IMG/VR virus record: IMGVR_UViG_3300009158_000048
Coordinates: 1-64,000 of that record
Length of the DNA: 64,000 nucleotides
Origin: a virus
Strand: one strand, 5' to 3'
Shown: in pieces, positions 6,962-15,795 of the stretch
Layout of the letters: the number at the start of each line of letters is the position of its first letter
How positions within the stretch are numbered: the stretch's first letter is position 1
Program-made: the position numbers and the translations under genes
The notes under the pieces: generated by a model
What the model saw: only the letters and a program-made list of their open reading frames with translations
Told to the model about the DNA's origin: nothing
The model's database searches: none

Positions 6962-9715
6962 ATGCAAATATATAACGCATTACAGTTAAAGAAAGGTGCT
7001 AAGACTCAGCATAATAGGATGGGTAGTATTACTCAACCTTTACAATTTTTATCAAATAAAGATAAAGATGAAGAATGGGCAGCATGGAACCTTGACTGGT
7101 TAGAATGGAACGGCCTTAAACAAGTCCGCAGAAATGCCCGTAGGTTAATGAAGAACTACAAACTTGCAAAGGGTATTATTGATAAGACAGATTATCTTAT
7201 GGTAGAAGATAATGAAATGAGAGATATAGTAGAAGTCTTAACTAAAGAAGATGCATCTGCTATGGAACTTAAGTTCTATCCTATCATCCCAAATGTTATT
7301 AATGTTCTAGTAGCTGAATTTGCTAAGAGATCAACTAAACTTACATACCGTGCAGTAGATGATTTCTCATATAATGAGATGATGGAGCAAAAGCGCAAGA
7401 TGGTAGAAGATACCTTAATGGCGGATGCTCAAACTAAAATCATGGCTGCTCTAGTTGAACAAGGCCTAGATCAAAATTCTGAAGAAGCAAATAAACAATT
7501 ACAACCAGATACTTTAAAGTCATTACCAGAGATTGAACAATTCTTTAAGAAGGATTATAGAGGAATGGTAGAGCAATGGGCATCTCATCAACATGCAGTT
7601 GATACTGAAAGATTCAGAATGGATGAACTTGAGGAAAGAGGATTCAGAGATATGCTTATTACAGATAGAGAGTTCTGGCATTTTAGAATGATGGAAGATG
7701 ACTATGAAGTAGAACTTTGGAATCCACCATTAACATTCTATCACAAATCTCCAGATGCTAGATATATTTCACAAGGTAACTGGGTAGGTAAAATTGATAT
7801 GTTTACTGTATCTGATGTTATTGATAAATTTGGATACTTAATGACCCAAGAGCAGATGGAAGCTTGTGAAGCAATCTACCCTATTAGGTCAGGAGGTTAC
7901 ATTACCGGAGGATATCAAAATGATGGTACATACTATGATGCTACCAAATCTCATGATTGGAATACTAATATGCCTTCTCTTGCTTACAGACAATATACAT
8001 CAATGATGGCTGGATCTGTTTATGATGGAGGTGATATTATAAATCAAATACTCTCAGAGGGAGAAGATTACTTTGACCAAGGTACTGCATATTTATTACG
8101 TTGTACTACTTCTTACTGGAAGTCTCAGCGTAAAGTAGGACACTTAACTAAGATTAATGAAACCGGTGAAGTTATTACAGAAATAATTACTGAAGATTAT
8201 AAAGTAACAGATAAGCCAATCTATGATACAAGATTGTTTAAAAACAAAACAAGAGATAATATTGTATTTGGAGAACACATTGATTGGATTTGGATTAATG
8301 AAGTATGGGGCGGTGTAAAGATTGGACCAAATATTCCTTCATTCTGGGGTATGAATAATCCTGGAGGTTTCTCACCTATCTATATTGGTATTGAAAAAAA
8401 TCATATTGGCCCATTAAAATTCCAATTCAAGGGAGACAATAGCCTATATGGATGTAAACTACCCGTAGAAGGCGCAGTCTTTTCAGATAGAAATACTAAG
8501 TCAACTGCATTGTTAGATTTAATGAAACCATATCAAATTGGATTCAATATTGTAAATAACCAAATTGCAGATATCTTAGTAGATGAACTAGGTACTGTAA
8601 TCATGTTAGATCAAAACTCTTTACCAAGACACTCATTAGGAGAAGACTGGGGGAAAGGTAACTTAGCTAAAGCCTATGTTGCAATGAAGAACTTCCAGAT
8701 GTTACCATTAGATACTTCTATTACAAATACTGAGAATGCTCTTAACTTTAACCATTTCCAAAAACTAGATTTATCTCAGACAGAAAGATTAATGTCAAGG
8801 ATACAATTGGCTACACACTTTAAACAACAAGCATATGAAGTAATTGGTGTTAATCCACAAAGGATGGGGCAACAGATATCACAGATGACTGCTACAGGGG
8901 TAGAACAAGCCACTGCAGCCTCTTACGCACAGACAGAGGTATTCTTTATTCAACACTGTGATTACTTGATGCCTAGAGTACACCAAATGCGTACTGACTT
9001 AGCACAGTATTATCACTCAACTAATCCATCTAAAAGATTAACTTATATGACATCAGCAGATGAGAAAGTAAACTTTGAGATAAATGGTACTGACTTATTA
9101 GCAAGAGATCTAAATATTTTTGCAAGTACAACTGCAAATCATAGAGCTATCCTTGAGCAATTAAAACAAATGGCACTTACTAATAATACTACCGGAGCAT
9201 CTATCTATGACTTAGGTAAATTAGTTCAGTCAGATTCAATTGCACAAATGAACACTGTTCTTAAAGAAGCTGAGAGTAAACAAACTCAACAAAAACAACA
9301 AGAGCAACAGTCAGCACAACAAATGCAAGAACAACAACTTGCATCTCAGAAAGAACAGAAACAGATGGAGATTGATGCTGAGGCTACTAAGGAAGAGAAG
9401 AATAGACAGAGAGATATTCTGGTTGCAGAAATACGCGCAGCAGGTTATGGATCTATGTCAGATGTCAATAAGAATATGGAATCAGACTATGTTGATGCAA
9501 TGAAAGAGATCAGATCAACTGATCAATATCAAGAGCAAACTAATCTTCAGAGAGAAAAGGAAGTTAACCGTATGAATATTGATTCTCAGAAGAACCAGAT
9601 AGAACGGGAAAAAATAGCTGCTCAGAAAGAAATTGCTAACAAGCAATTGCAGATTGCACAAGAAAACAAAAATAAATTTGACACCGGTAGTAAAAATAAG
9701 GGAGAGAAAAAATAG
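6962..9715 (+). CDS. Portal protein
   Basis: A 917-aa protein just after terL. The first 750 residues read as a crAss-like portal: W-N-L-D-W-L-E-W-N near the start, a long helix-rich stem and wing, and I-G-V-N-P-Q-R-M-G-Q as the typical loop before the crown. From about residue 768 to the end it turns into a Gln/Glu/Lys-rich coiled coil (barrel-like extension). Twelve copies should form the vertex through which DNA enters and leaves. It ends with TAG, which shows that TAG is a stop here. It is longer than most portals mainly because of the coiled-coil tail. Confidence 0.9.
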   Translation: MQIYNALQLKKGAKTQHNRMGSITQPLQFLSNKDKDEEWAAWNLDWLEWNGLKQVRRNARRLMKNYKLAKGIIDKTDYLMVEDNEMRDIVEVLTKEDASAMELKFYPIIPNVINVLVAEFAKRSTKLTYRAVDDFSYNEMMEQKRKMVEDTLMADAQTKIMAALVEQGLDQNSEEANKQLQPDTLKSLPEIEQFFKKDYRGMVEQWASHQHAVDTERFRMDELEERGFRDMLITDREFWHFRMMEDDYEVELWNPPLTFYHKSPDARYISQGNWVGKIDMFTVSDVIDKFGYLMTQEQMEACEAIYPIRSGGYITGGYQNDGTYYDATKSHDWNTNMPSLAYRQYTSMMAGSVYDGGDIINQILSEGEDYFDQGTAYLLRCTTSYWKSQRKVGHLTKINETGEVITEIITEDYKVTDKPIYDTRLFKNKTRDNIVFGEHIDWIWINEVWGGVKIGPNIPSFWGMNNPGGFSPIYIGIEKNHIGPLKFQFKGDNSLYGCKLPVEGAVFSDRNTKSTALLDLMKPYQIGFNIVNNQIADILVDELGTVIMLDQNSLPRHSLGEDWGKGNLAKAYVAMKNFQMLPLDTSITNTENALNFNHFQKLDLSQTERLMSRIQLATHFKQQAYEVIGVNPQRMGQQISQMTATGVEQATAASYAQTEVFFIQHCDYLMPRVHQMRTDLAQYYHSTNPSKRLTYMTSADEKVNFEINGTDLLARDLNIFASTTANHRAILEQLKQMALTNNTTGASIYDLGKLVQSDSIAQMNTVLKEAESKQTQQKQQEQQSAQQMQEQQLASQKEQKQMEIDAEATKEEKNRQRDILVAEIRAAGYGSMSDVNKNMESDYVDAMKEIRSTDQYQEQTNLQREKEVNRMNIDSQKNQIEREKIAAQKEIANKQLQIAQENKNKFDTGSKNKGEKK

Positions 9716-9774
9716 CCTTAGCTATATAATGTGAAAATCTTTTTTTATTACTATAAATTTCTCAAGTTTAATTT

Positions 9775-9781
9775 GTATATT
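9775..9781 (+). promoter_or_regulatory. Promoter-like GTATATT box before the head genes
   Basis: GTATATT follows TTTAATTT and lies 25 bases before the start codon at 9807, in the 91-base gap after the portal gene. It matches the core found before 2137, 18767, 24004, 26357 and 39814. It probably drives the scaffold candidate and the major capsid gene. Confidence 0.5.
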
Positions 9782-9806
9782 AAAGTATAAACAAAAACCA
9801 ACAATA

Positions 9807-11090
9807 ATGAGTGATAACACAAAAAACCCAACTGGGGAAACCCAGATGTTAGATTCTACAACGGTAGATCAAGTAGATGTAAATTTAGATGAGATCTTTG
9901 GTAGTCCGGGTGCGGATAGCATAATGCTTCCTTCAAATGGAGAACAAGCAGAGAAACCTAAAAATTTATTTTCTAAAGAAGATGTAGTAGATACTTCGTT
10001 CATTGACATGCCTAATGTTACTGCTAAAGATAAGCAGGAAGCAGCAGAAAAGAAAGCAGATGTTGAAGAGGCAATTGCTGAATTAGATGGCTTAATCTCT
10101 CAAGAAGAGGATGCTGGAAATAAAGGAAGACCAAAGGTTGATAAATCTGGTCTTGCTGAGTTAGCATCTAAAATGATTGAAGAAGGAGCTCTAATGGCTT
10201 TTGATGATGATAAACCTTTAGAGGAATATACAACAAAAGATTTTAGAGAACTTTTTGAAGCTAATTTTGAAGATAAAGAAAATAAAGTTAGAGAGAATGT
10301 TCCAAAAGAATTCTTTAAGTCATTGCCGGAAGAACTTCAAATAGCAGCTAAGTATGTAGCTGATGGTGGACAAGATCTTAAAGGTTTGTTTAGAACACTT
10401 GCTCAAGTTGAAGAAGTATTTGAACTTGATCCAAACATTGAACAACACCAAGAAGAAATTACACGTCAATACTTATATGCTACTAATTTTGGAACTGCAG
10501 AAGAAATTGAAGATGAGATTAATGATTGGAAAGACATTGATAAGCTTGGACAAAAAGCAAAACAATTCAAACCAAAGTTAGATAGAATGCATGAAGAAGT
10601 TGTTGCTAGAAAACTTGCAGAGCAAGAGCATAAGAAAGAACAACAAGCACATCAAGCTAAAGCTTACCAAGACAATGTGTATAACACACTTGTTGGAGGT
10701 GAGTTAGGAGGATTAAAAATTGATAAGAAAGTACAAGGTATGCTTTACTCAGGATTGGTTCAACCTAATTACTCTTCAATTTCTGGTAAGCAAACTAACT
10801 TACTTGGACACTTACTAGAGAAGTATCAGTTTGTAGAACCAAGACATGATTTAATTGCTGAAGCACTTTGGTTATTATCTGATCCAGAAGGATACAGAAA
10901 TAAAGTAAAAGATGTAGGTGGTAAAGCTGTTGTAGAAAAAACAGTAAGGCAATTAAAAACTGAGGAATCTAGAAAACTTTCTAGTTCTTCAACAAATACA
11001 GGAGATGATGAAATCAGTAGACCAACTGGTAACAGATCATCACAAAGGACAATCCCTCGCCAGAACAATATGTTCAAAAGAGGCTTTTAA
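9807..11090 (+). CDS. Head assembly protein, candidate scaffold
   Basis: A 427-aa acidic, largely helical protein between portal and major capsid protein, the usual place for scaffolds. The N-terminal 130 residues are rich in Asp/Glu and look disordered; the middle has helical, charged stretches (V-E-E-A-I-A-E-L-D-G-L-I); and the C-terminus is short and basic (S-S-Q-R-T-I-P-R-Q-N-N-M-F-K-R-G-F), which could contact the capsid shell as scaffold C-termini do. No protease domain is seen. It could instead be a conserved minor head protein. The leader has the A/C-rich sequence AACCAACAATAATG. Confidence 0.72.
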   Translation: MSDNTKNPTGETQMLDSTTVDQVDVNLDEIFGSPGADSIMLPSNGEQAEKPKNLFSKEDVVDTSFIDMPNVTAKDKQEAAEKKADVEEAIAELDGLISQEEDAGNKGRPKVDKSGLAELASKMIEEGALMAFDDDKPLEEYTTKDFRELFEANFEDKENKVRENVPKEFFKSLPEELQIAAKYVADGGQDLKGLFRTLAQVEEVFELDPNIEQHQEEITRQYLYATNFGTAEEIEDEINDWKDIDKLGQKAKQFKPKLDRMHEEVVARKLAEQEHKKEQQAHQAKAYQDNVYNTLVGGELGGLKIDKKVQGMLYSGLVQPNYSSISGKQTNLLGHLLEKYQFVEPRHDLIAEALWLLSDPEGYRNKVKDVGGKAVVEKTVRQLKTEESRKLSSSSTNTGDDEISRPTGNRSSQRTIPRQNNMFKRGF

Positions 11091-11117
11091 ATAGTAACAA
11101 ATAAAAACAAATAAACA

Positions 11118-12737
11118 ATGGCAACTCCAGTAATGAACAATGGTATTTTCCTAAGGGATACCGCTTACAACGCAAGTTCCCATGTGGATTCGTACCACCT
11201 GGTAAACATGCTAAAAGATGCAGAACCAATGGACTTAGGTCCAGTGGATCTATGGGCTATGGCTCAGAAAGTTGAAATGCCTCTTTATCAAATGTCTTCA
11301 TTTGGTGGGAAAAATGTAATTAATGTAGATAATGCTCGTGGAGAGTACAAATGGCAGACTCCTGTTTCTACAGATCTTCCATACATCATTGAAGATATTG
11401 AAGGACAAAATGAGTTCAAAGGTATTGATGGGACTACATTCCGTATCAAATTAAGTAGACGTGAGTTTGGACATGGTGATATCATCACTTATGACAAATA
11501 CAACGGTGTTGAGATGTACATCACAGCTGAAGACATTCTTCCAATGGGTGATGGTTTTATCTATACTGTACAGTTGGTAAACAATGACAACTTCAAATAC
11601 TTGGATAACAAGTACTTGGCTAATGGTACTAAAGTATTCCGTAAAGGTTCCGCAAGAGGTGAGTATGGTGAGAGATTCTCTGACATTACAACAAGAACAG
11701 GATTCCGTGAATTCTATAACTTTGTTGGTGGTGCTGAAGCTCACGTACATTATTCTGTATCTTCAAGAGCAGACTTAATGATCAAAGGTGGAATGAATGC
11801 AGATGGTACAGTTCCTGTAACTGAAATCTGGAGAACATTTGACAAGTCTAACTTAGATCCTTCTATTACTTCCCTAGAGGACATGGTAAAAGTAATGGGT
11901 AAAGACAAAGTGAAAAAAGCATTTGATAATGGTGATTTGTCAAGAACATTCTTGACTACTATGGAATCTGCTCACTTATCTAAAATTGCTACTGACATTG
12001 AGACTTACTTAATGTGGGGACAAGGTGGTAGAGTTCGTCAAGATGGACCAGATGATCTTAGATTATCAGTGGGTCTTTGGAAGCAGTTAGATAACTCTTT
12101 CAAAAGAATCTATAACAAAAACAATTTCACACTTGATTTATTCCGTTCTGAGATCTACAACTTCTTCAATGGAAAAGTTGAGTTCCAAGGACCAGATCCA
12201 AAAAGATCTCTAGTAGTTCAAACTGGTATGGGTGGGATGAGAATGGTAAATGAGGCAATTAAGAAAGAAGCTGTATCTTCAGGTCTTTTAATTCAAGCTG
12301 CTGATATCGGTGCAATCACTGGTAAAGGAATGGACTTGAACTTTGGATTTGCTTACACTTCTTATGTTATCCCATTCTTGGCTAACGTGAAGTTTGTATT
12401 GAATCCTGCATTTGACAATGTTCATACAAATGATATTGAGAACCCAATCATTGATGGTTTCCCATTATCTTCTTATTCATTCATTATCTTTGATATCACA
12501 GATAATACAAATGATAACATCTTCTTATTGAAATTATCTTGGGATAATCAATTGAAATGGTGGTATCAAAATGGTACTATGGACTACATGGGCCGTACAC
12601 AAGGATTCCAGTCTTCTGGACAATTCAATGGGTACCGCGTAATGATGTCTCAGACAATGCCAGCTATCTGGGTTAAAGACCCAACTAAAGTGTTAAAGAT
12701 TGTTATGAGAAACCCAATCACTGGTGGATCTTTCTAA
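11118..12737 (+). CDS. Major capsid protein, HK97 fold, crAss-like
   Basis: A 539-aa protein placed after the scaffold candidate and followed at once by a strong terminator, as expected for the most abundant protein. It resembles crAss-like capsid proteins in size and content: mixed alpha/beta, Gly- and aromatic-rich, ending K-I-V-M-R-N-P-I-T-G-G-S-F. An E-I-W-R-T-F-D block and the long helix beginning around D-I-E-T-Y-L-M-W-G would suit the HK97 spine region (inference). Codon choice differs from its neighbours, with mostly TTC for Phe and more C-ending codons, typical of high expression. Confidence 0.9.
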   Translation: MATPVMNNGIFLRDTAYNASSHVDSYHLVNMLKDAEPMDLGPVDLWAMAQKVEMPLYQMSSFGGKNVINVDNARGEYKWQTPVSTDLPYIIEDIEGQNEFKGIDGTTFRIKLSRREFGHGDIITYDKYNGVEMYITAEDILPMGDGFIYTVQLVNNDNFKYLDNKYLANGTKVFRKGSARGEYGERFSDITTRTGFREFYNFVGGAEAHVHYSVSSRADLMIKGGMNADGTVPVTEIWRTFDKSNLDPSITSLEDMVKVMGKDKVKKAFDNGDLSRTFLTTMESAHLSKIATDIETYLMWGQGGRVRQDGPDDLRLSVGLWKQLDNSFKRIYNKNNFTLDLFRSEIYNFFNGKVEFQGPDPKRSLVVQTGMGGMRMVNEAIKKEAVSSGLLIQAADIGAITGKGMDLNFGFAYTSYVIPFLANVKFVLNPAFDNVHTNDIENPIIDGFPLSSYSFIIFDITDNTNDNIFLLKLSWDNQLKWWYQNGTMDYMGRTQGFQSSGQFNGYRVMMSQTMPAIWVKDPTKVLKIVMRNPITGGSF

Positions 12738-12758
12738 CCAGACACTATAACAAAAACA

Positions 12759-12787
12759 GGGAGGGGGTGACTCCTCCCTTTTTTTAA
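12759..12787 (+). terminator. Intrinsic terminator after the major capsid gene
   Basis: GGGAGG at 12759-12764 pairs with CCTCCC at 12773-12778 around GGGTGACT, followed by eight T and AT-rich sequence. No GTATATT box lies between it and the next gene, so it may act as a partial stop that sets the capsid protein above downstream products. Confidence 0.88.
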
Positions 12788-12829
12788 TTTTAATTAATTT
12801 TAACCAACAATAATAAAACCAACAACAAA

Positions 12830-13846
12830 ATGGAAAATTTCACAATGATAGAAACCGGGAGAGGCACAGTTAAACAAACACCAATAGCTGTAAGACCTTT
12901 CTTTGATTCAAGTGCTTCTAATATGGGATTAGAAGATTATGGTATGTCTTTGTTTGATGGGGTAACTCATCATGAACAAATTGCATGTTTAGAAAATAAT
13001 GGAGTAGTTAGGTACTTAACAGGACTTAATGAATTTGCTCCAGATATTAGATTAATGAATGAACAAGATAAAGCTGCAAGGATTAAAGAAATTAGAGCTG
13101 CAGTAGGTGAGTTAGAAAAAGAACTAGCTGCTAATGTTATTGACTTAGATGATCCACAATTCTGGAATAAAGTAAAGTTGCTTAAGCCAGACAATTCTGA
13201 CTTCTGGAATAGAATTAGTATTGCTTGTGGTAATGAACCTGTATTCTTGGATCCTAAAGATCCTTATGATAGAATTAAGTTATATGGTATTGAAGCAGGA
13301 GGATTTTCTTTGATAGCAAAAAGTTTTGATGATGCAAGATCAAGAGCAGTAGCTCCTAAGTTTTATTTAGATAAAACAGAAGAAACTGTAATGGCAAGAA
13401 CTGAATACAAGAAATTGCGTAACAAAGCACTTTCTGAACTTCAGAAATTATTTGATAAAAATAGTACTAAGTTATTCTACATTGCAAAAGTTGTAGATAT
13501 AAATAGTACACAATATAAGAAGTCAACACCTAATGATGCTATTTATGAAAACATGGATAACTACATTAATGGATTAGGTGGAGAAACAAACATGGAACGT
13601 GCAGCTAAATCTTTTGTTGAAACTGCAAATATGGATATGGAAACACTTAAAATTAAATCAATTGTTAGAGATTCCGTATTTTTTAAGTATATTGTTAATA
13701 AGGCTGATGGTTATATCTATCACACTAAGACTAACTCATTGTTAGGAAGAAATGTATCAGATGTAGTAGAACACATGAGAAATCCTTTAAATGAGGATAT
13801 CTTAAAAGATCTAAACCAGTCTTGTGAAAAGTATTGGAACTCTTAA
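12830..13846 (+). CDS. Conserved crAss-like head protein, function unknown
   Basis: A 338-aa protein directly behind the capsid gene. It is helical with a charged middle (E-K-E-L-A-A-N-V-I-D-L-D-D-P-Q-F-W) and no signal peptide, membrane segment or catalytic motif that I can see. Its place suggests a minor capsid, vertex or head-completion protein. The 5' leader repeats the A/C-rich motif (AACCAACAATAATAAAACC) also seen before 9807. Expression probably depends on read-through of the terminator at 12759. Confidence 0.75.
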   Translation: MENFTMIETGRGTVKQTPIAVRPFFDSSASNMGLEDYGMSLFDGVTHHEQIACLENNGVVRYLTGLNEFAPDIRLMNEQDKAARIKEIRAAVGELEKELAANVIDLDDPQFWNKVKLLKPDNSDFWNRISIACGNEPVFLDPKDPYDRIKLYGIEAGGFSLIAKSFDDARSRAVAPKFYLDKTEETVMARTEYKKLRNKALSELQKLFDKNSTKLFYIAKVVDINSTQYKKSTPNDAIYENMDNYINGLGGETNMERAAKSFVETANMDMETLKIKSIVRDSVFFKYIVNKADGYIYHTKTNSLLGRNVSDVVEHMRNPLNEDILKDLNQSCEKYWNS

Positions 13847-13858
13847 AACTAAAATAAA

Positions 13859-14503
13859 ATGGCGGCTAAAATGACAAAAAAACAAATGGGTGGAATGCAC
13901 GTGATGCAGGATGGCTCAATGATGAAAAATTCCATGATGAAAAAAGGTGGCGCTAAAAAGAAAATGAAAACAGGTGGTACTCCACCATCTCCTTCAAAAA
14001 TTAAAGGTCAAGCTTTAAAAATGTGGGGTGATGAAAAAGCACTTACGGGTGCTATGCTTAAAGATGCTGCTGAAAAATCTAAAAGTCAATCTTTAGGTAT
14101 AAATAAAAAGGATACTCTTTTTGGTGATCATGCAATTATAAAATTAATAAATCAAAAGAATTCTGCTCAAGATGATAAAGGTAAATCAGGAGCTCAATTA
14201 AAAGCAGAAGGTTTAGCAAAGAAAAAAGTTGGTGATGCACAAAAAGCAGCAGGTAAAAAATTAAAAGAAATAGGTGATGCTAAAAGAAGGGCTGGTGAGA
14301 AAATGAAATATGGCAAAACTGGTGGTATGGTTAAAAAAATGAAAACAGGAGGAATGGTTAATTCAAATGCTCTTGTTTCAGTAACTAAAGTTTCAAGAGG
14401 AAGACCGGTTAAATCTGCTGAACCTAAATCTGCTGCTAAAAAAGCAACAGGAAGAGTAGGTGGTACTAGTAAAGCTCCTAAAAATGCAACTCCTAAAAAA
14501 TAA
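13859..14503 (+). CDS. Basic K-K-G-G repeat protein 1 (214 aa)
   Basis: Very basic, low-complexity protein with several Gly-Gly motifs: M-M-K-K-G-G-A-K-K, M-K-T-G-G-T, K-T-G-G-M-V-K-K, M-K-T-G-G-M-V and R-V-G-G-T-S-K. The middle (residues 90-145) is a Lys/Ala/Gly helix similar to histone H1 tails. The end, G-R-P-V-K-S-A-E-P-K-S-A-A-K-K, is partly repeated in the next small gene. It is first of a run of nine such genes. A DNA-condensing or packaged-cargo role is inferred from charge; no known family is recognised. Confidence 0.75.
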   Translation: MAAKMTKKQMGGMHVMQDGSMMKNSMMKKGGAKKKMKTGGTPPSPSKIKGQALKMWGDEKALTGAMLKDAAEKSKSQSLGINKKDTLFGDHAIIKLINQKNSAQDDKGKSGAQLKAEGLAKKKVGDAQKAAGKKLKEIGDAKRRAGEKMKYGKTGGMVKKMKTGGMVNSNALVSVTKVSRGRPVKSAEPKSAAKKATGRVGGTSKAPKNATPKK

Positions 14504-14508
14504 ATAAA

Positions 14509-14688
14509 ATGGCACAATACACAACTGGGAAAATTAACAACCCAAATGCAAGCGTAGAAGTACAAAAAGTTCCTGGTAGTAAAGGAGTATTTGTTAATCT
14601 TAATCAACCAGCTACTGTACAAACAGTTGCTAAAGGAAGATCAGGTGGAACAAGTGTAGCTCCTAAATCAGCTGAACCAGGGAAATAA
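14509..14688 (+). CDS. Small basic protein paralogous to the preceding gene's C-terminus (59 aa)
   Basis: A short gene that length filters miss. ATG follows the A-rich spacer TAAATAAA, and the frame runs to TAA six bases before the next ATG. The last 20 residues (V-A-K-G-R-S-G-G-T-S-V-A-P-K-S-A-E-P-G-K) use the same words as the C-terminus of the upstream protein (R-V-G-G-T-S-K-A-P and K-S-A-E-P-K-S), which suggests duplication or module shuffling. The first 35 residues look like a small beta domain (G-S-K-G-V-F-V-N-L). Function unknown. Confidence 0.7.
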   Translation: MAQYTTGKINNPNASVEVQKVPGSKGVFVNLNQPATVQTVAKGRSGGTSVAPKSAEPGK

Positions 14689-14693
14689 TTATT

Positions 14694-15032
14694 ATGCCTA
14701 AAGATGCATGTTATTCTAAAGTAAAAGCACAGTACGCTGTGTTTCCTTCAGCTAGAGCTTCTCAAGCAATTGCCAAATGCCGTAAAGGTTCTGGTACTGT
14801 TAGAAAGACAAAAGCTGGAGCAGACTTGAAAAGATGGCAAGCAGAGAAATGGCAAGATACAAAATCAGGAAAAGCTTGTGGAGCCGGTGGTAAAAATGAA
14901 TACTGCCGGCCAACAAGAAAAGTATCTAAGGATACACCTAAAACAAAGTATGAACTAACTCCTTCTAAACTAGCTGCTAAAAAAGCTGAGAAGTCTAAAG
15001 TAGGAATGGGAAGAAGAGTTAAAAATGTATAG
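14694..15032 (+). CDS. DUF5872-like basic protein
   Basis: A 112-aa protein containing P-K-D-A-C-Y-S-K-V-K, V-F-P-S-A-R-A-S-Q-A-I-A-K-C-R-K and L-K-R-W-Q-A-E-K-W-Q-D followed by G-K-A-C-G. This is the hallmark of a small viral domain that I recall as DUF5872, found in phages and in viruses of algae. The two Cys pairs may bind metal. The C-terminal 40 residues are a Lys-rich tail. Molecular function is not established; the company of other basic proteins suggests nucleic-acid binding in the virion. It ends in TAG. Confidence 0.8.
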   Translation: MPKDACYSKVKAQYAVFPSARASQAIAKCRKGSGTVRKTKAGADLKRWQAEKWQDTKSGKACGAGGKNEYCRPTRKVSKDTPKTKYELTPSKLAAKKAEKSKVGMGRRVKNV

Positions 15033-15034
15033 TT

Positions 15035-15262
15035 ATGGCAATTAGAAAAACAACGGCTAAGAAAACGCCTGCTAAGAAGGCATCAGTAAGCACAACTATT
15101 TCTGCAACACCAAAAGCAGAAATGAGAAAATGGGAAATTGAATCTGCTTTAAGTACATTAAAGAGAGCAGATGAGATTAGAAAAAATACTAAGATGATGG
15201 CTGATGTTAAAAAATTAGCTCAGGAACAAATGAATGTTCTTAAAACTTTTGGAACTAAATAA
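15035..15262 (+). CDS. H1-like Lys/Ala-tailed small protein
   Basis: A 75-aa product. The first 18 residues, T-T-A-K-K-T-P-A-K-K-A-S-V, look like a histone H1 or AlgP-type tail. The rest is one or two helices (E-M-R-K-W-E-I-E-S-A-L-S-T-L-K-R-A-D-E-I) of a kind that recurs in phage small proteins. It starts 2 bases after the preceding stop in the TAGTTATGGC context used throughout this cluster. DNA binding is inferred from the tail only. Confidence 0.72.
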   Translation: MAIRKTTAKKTPAKKASVSTTISATPKAEMRKWEIESALSTLKRADEIRKNTKMMADVKKLAQEQMNVLKTFGTK

Positions 15263-15264
15263 TC

Positions 15265-15783
15265 ATGGCACAGGCAAAAACTAAGAAAGTAAAAGTTACT
15301 GCAGGTGGTGAAAAACATGTAATTTATAAAAAGACTACAAAGAGAGGAGAAGGAAAAGTTGGTGACATTATGGTAAATCATCCTACTACAGATAAAGGAG
15401 TATGGGATACTATTGACTTAACAAAAAAAGCAGGAGCTAAAACTGTTAAGCAAGGTGTTGCATCAACTAAGAAATGGCATAAAGAAAATCCTTATCCTAA
15501 AATGGCAAAAGGAGGTTCTACACCAGCATGGACAAGATCAGAAGGTAAGAATCCAACAGGTGGATTAAATGCAAAGGGAGTAGCTAGTTATAGAGCAGCA
15601 AATCCTGGAAGCAAACTTCAGACAGCTGTGACAACTAAACCATCAAAACTTAAACCTGGAAGCAAAGATGCTAACAGGCGCAAAAGTTTTTGTGCTAGAA
15701 TGTCAGGGATGCCTGGACCAATGAAAGATGAAAAAGGAAGACCAACTAGAAAGGCTCTTTCTTTAAGAAAATGGAACTGTTAA
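15265..15783 (+). CDS. DUF6321-like basic protein
   Basis: A 172-aa protein. Residues from about 88 read A-W-T-R-S-E-G-K-N-P-T-G-G-L-N, then G-V-A-S-Y-R-A-A-N-P-G-S-K-L, then R-R-K-S-F-C-A-R-M-S-G-M-P-G-P-M, then R-K-A-L-S-L-R-K-W-N-C. This is a near full-length match to the viral domain that I recall as DUF6321. The N-terminal half is Lys-rich and has one M-A-K-G-G-S motif. No function is known for the domain. It sits 2 bases after its neighbour. Confidence 0.8.
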   Translation: MAQAKTKKVKVTAGGEKHVIYKKTTKRGEGKVGDIMVNHPTTDKGVWDTIDLTKKAGAKTVKQGVASTKKWHKENPYPKMAKGGSTPAWTRSEGKNPTGGLNAKGVASYRAANPGSKLQTAVTTKPSKLKPGSKDANRRKSFCARMSGMPGPMKDEKGRPTRKALSLRKWNC

Positions 15784-15795
15784 AATATATATATC

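Noticed and set aside
9712-9746. Hairpin ATAGC-CTTA-GCTAT after the portal gene as terminator
   Set aside because: The stem is five AT-rich pairs and the T-run starts about 14 bases after it, so termination is unlikely.
14194-14622. Minus-strand frames of 60-159 aa across the window
   Set aside because: They lie opposite well supported + strand genes, have low-complexity or composition-driven sequence, and no start signals.
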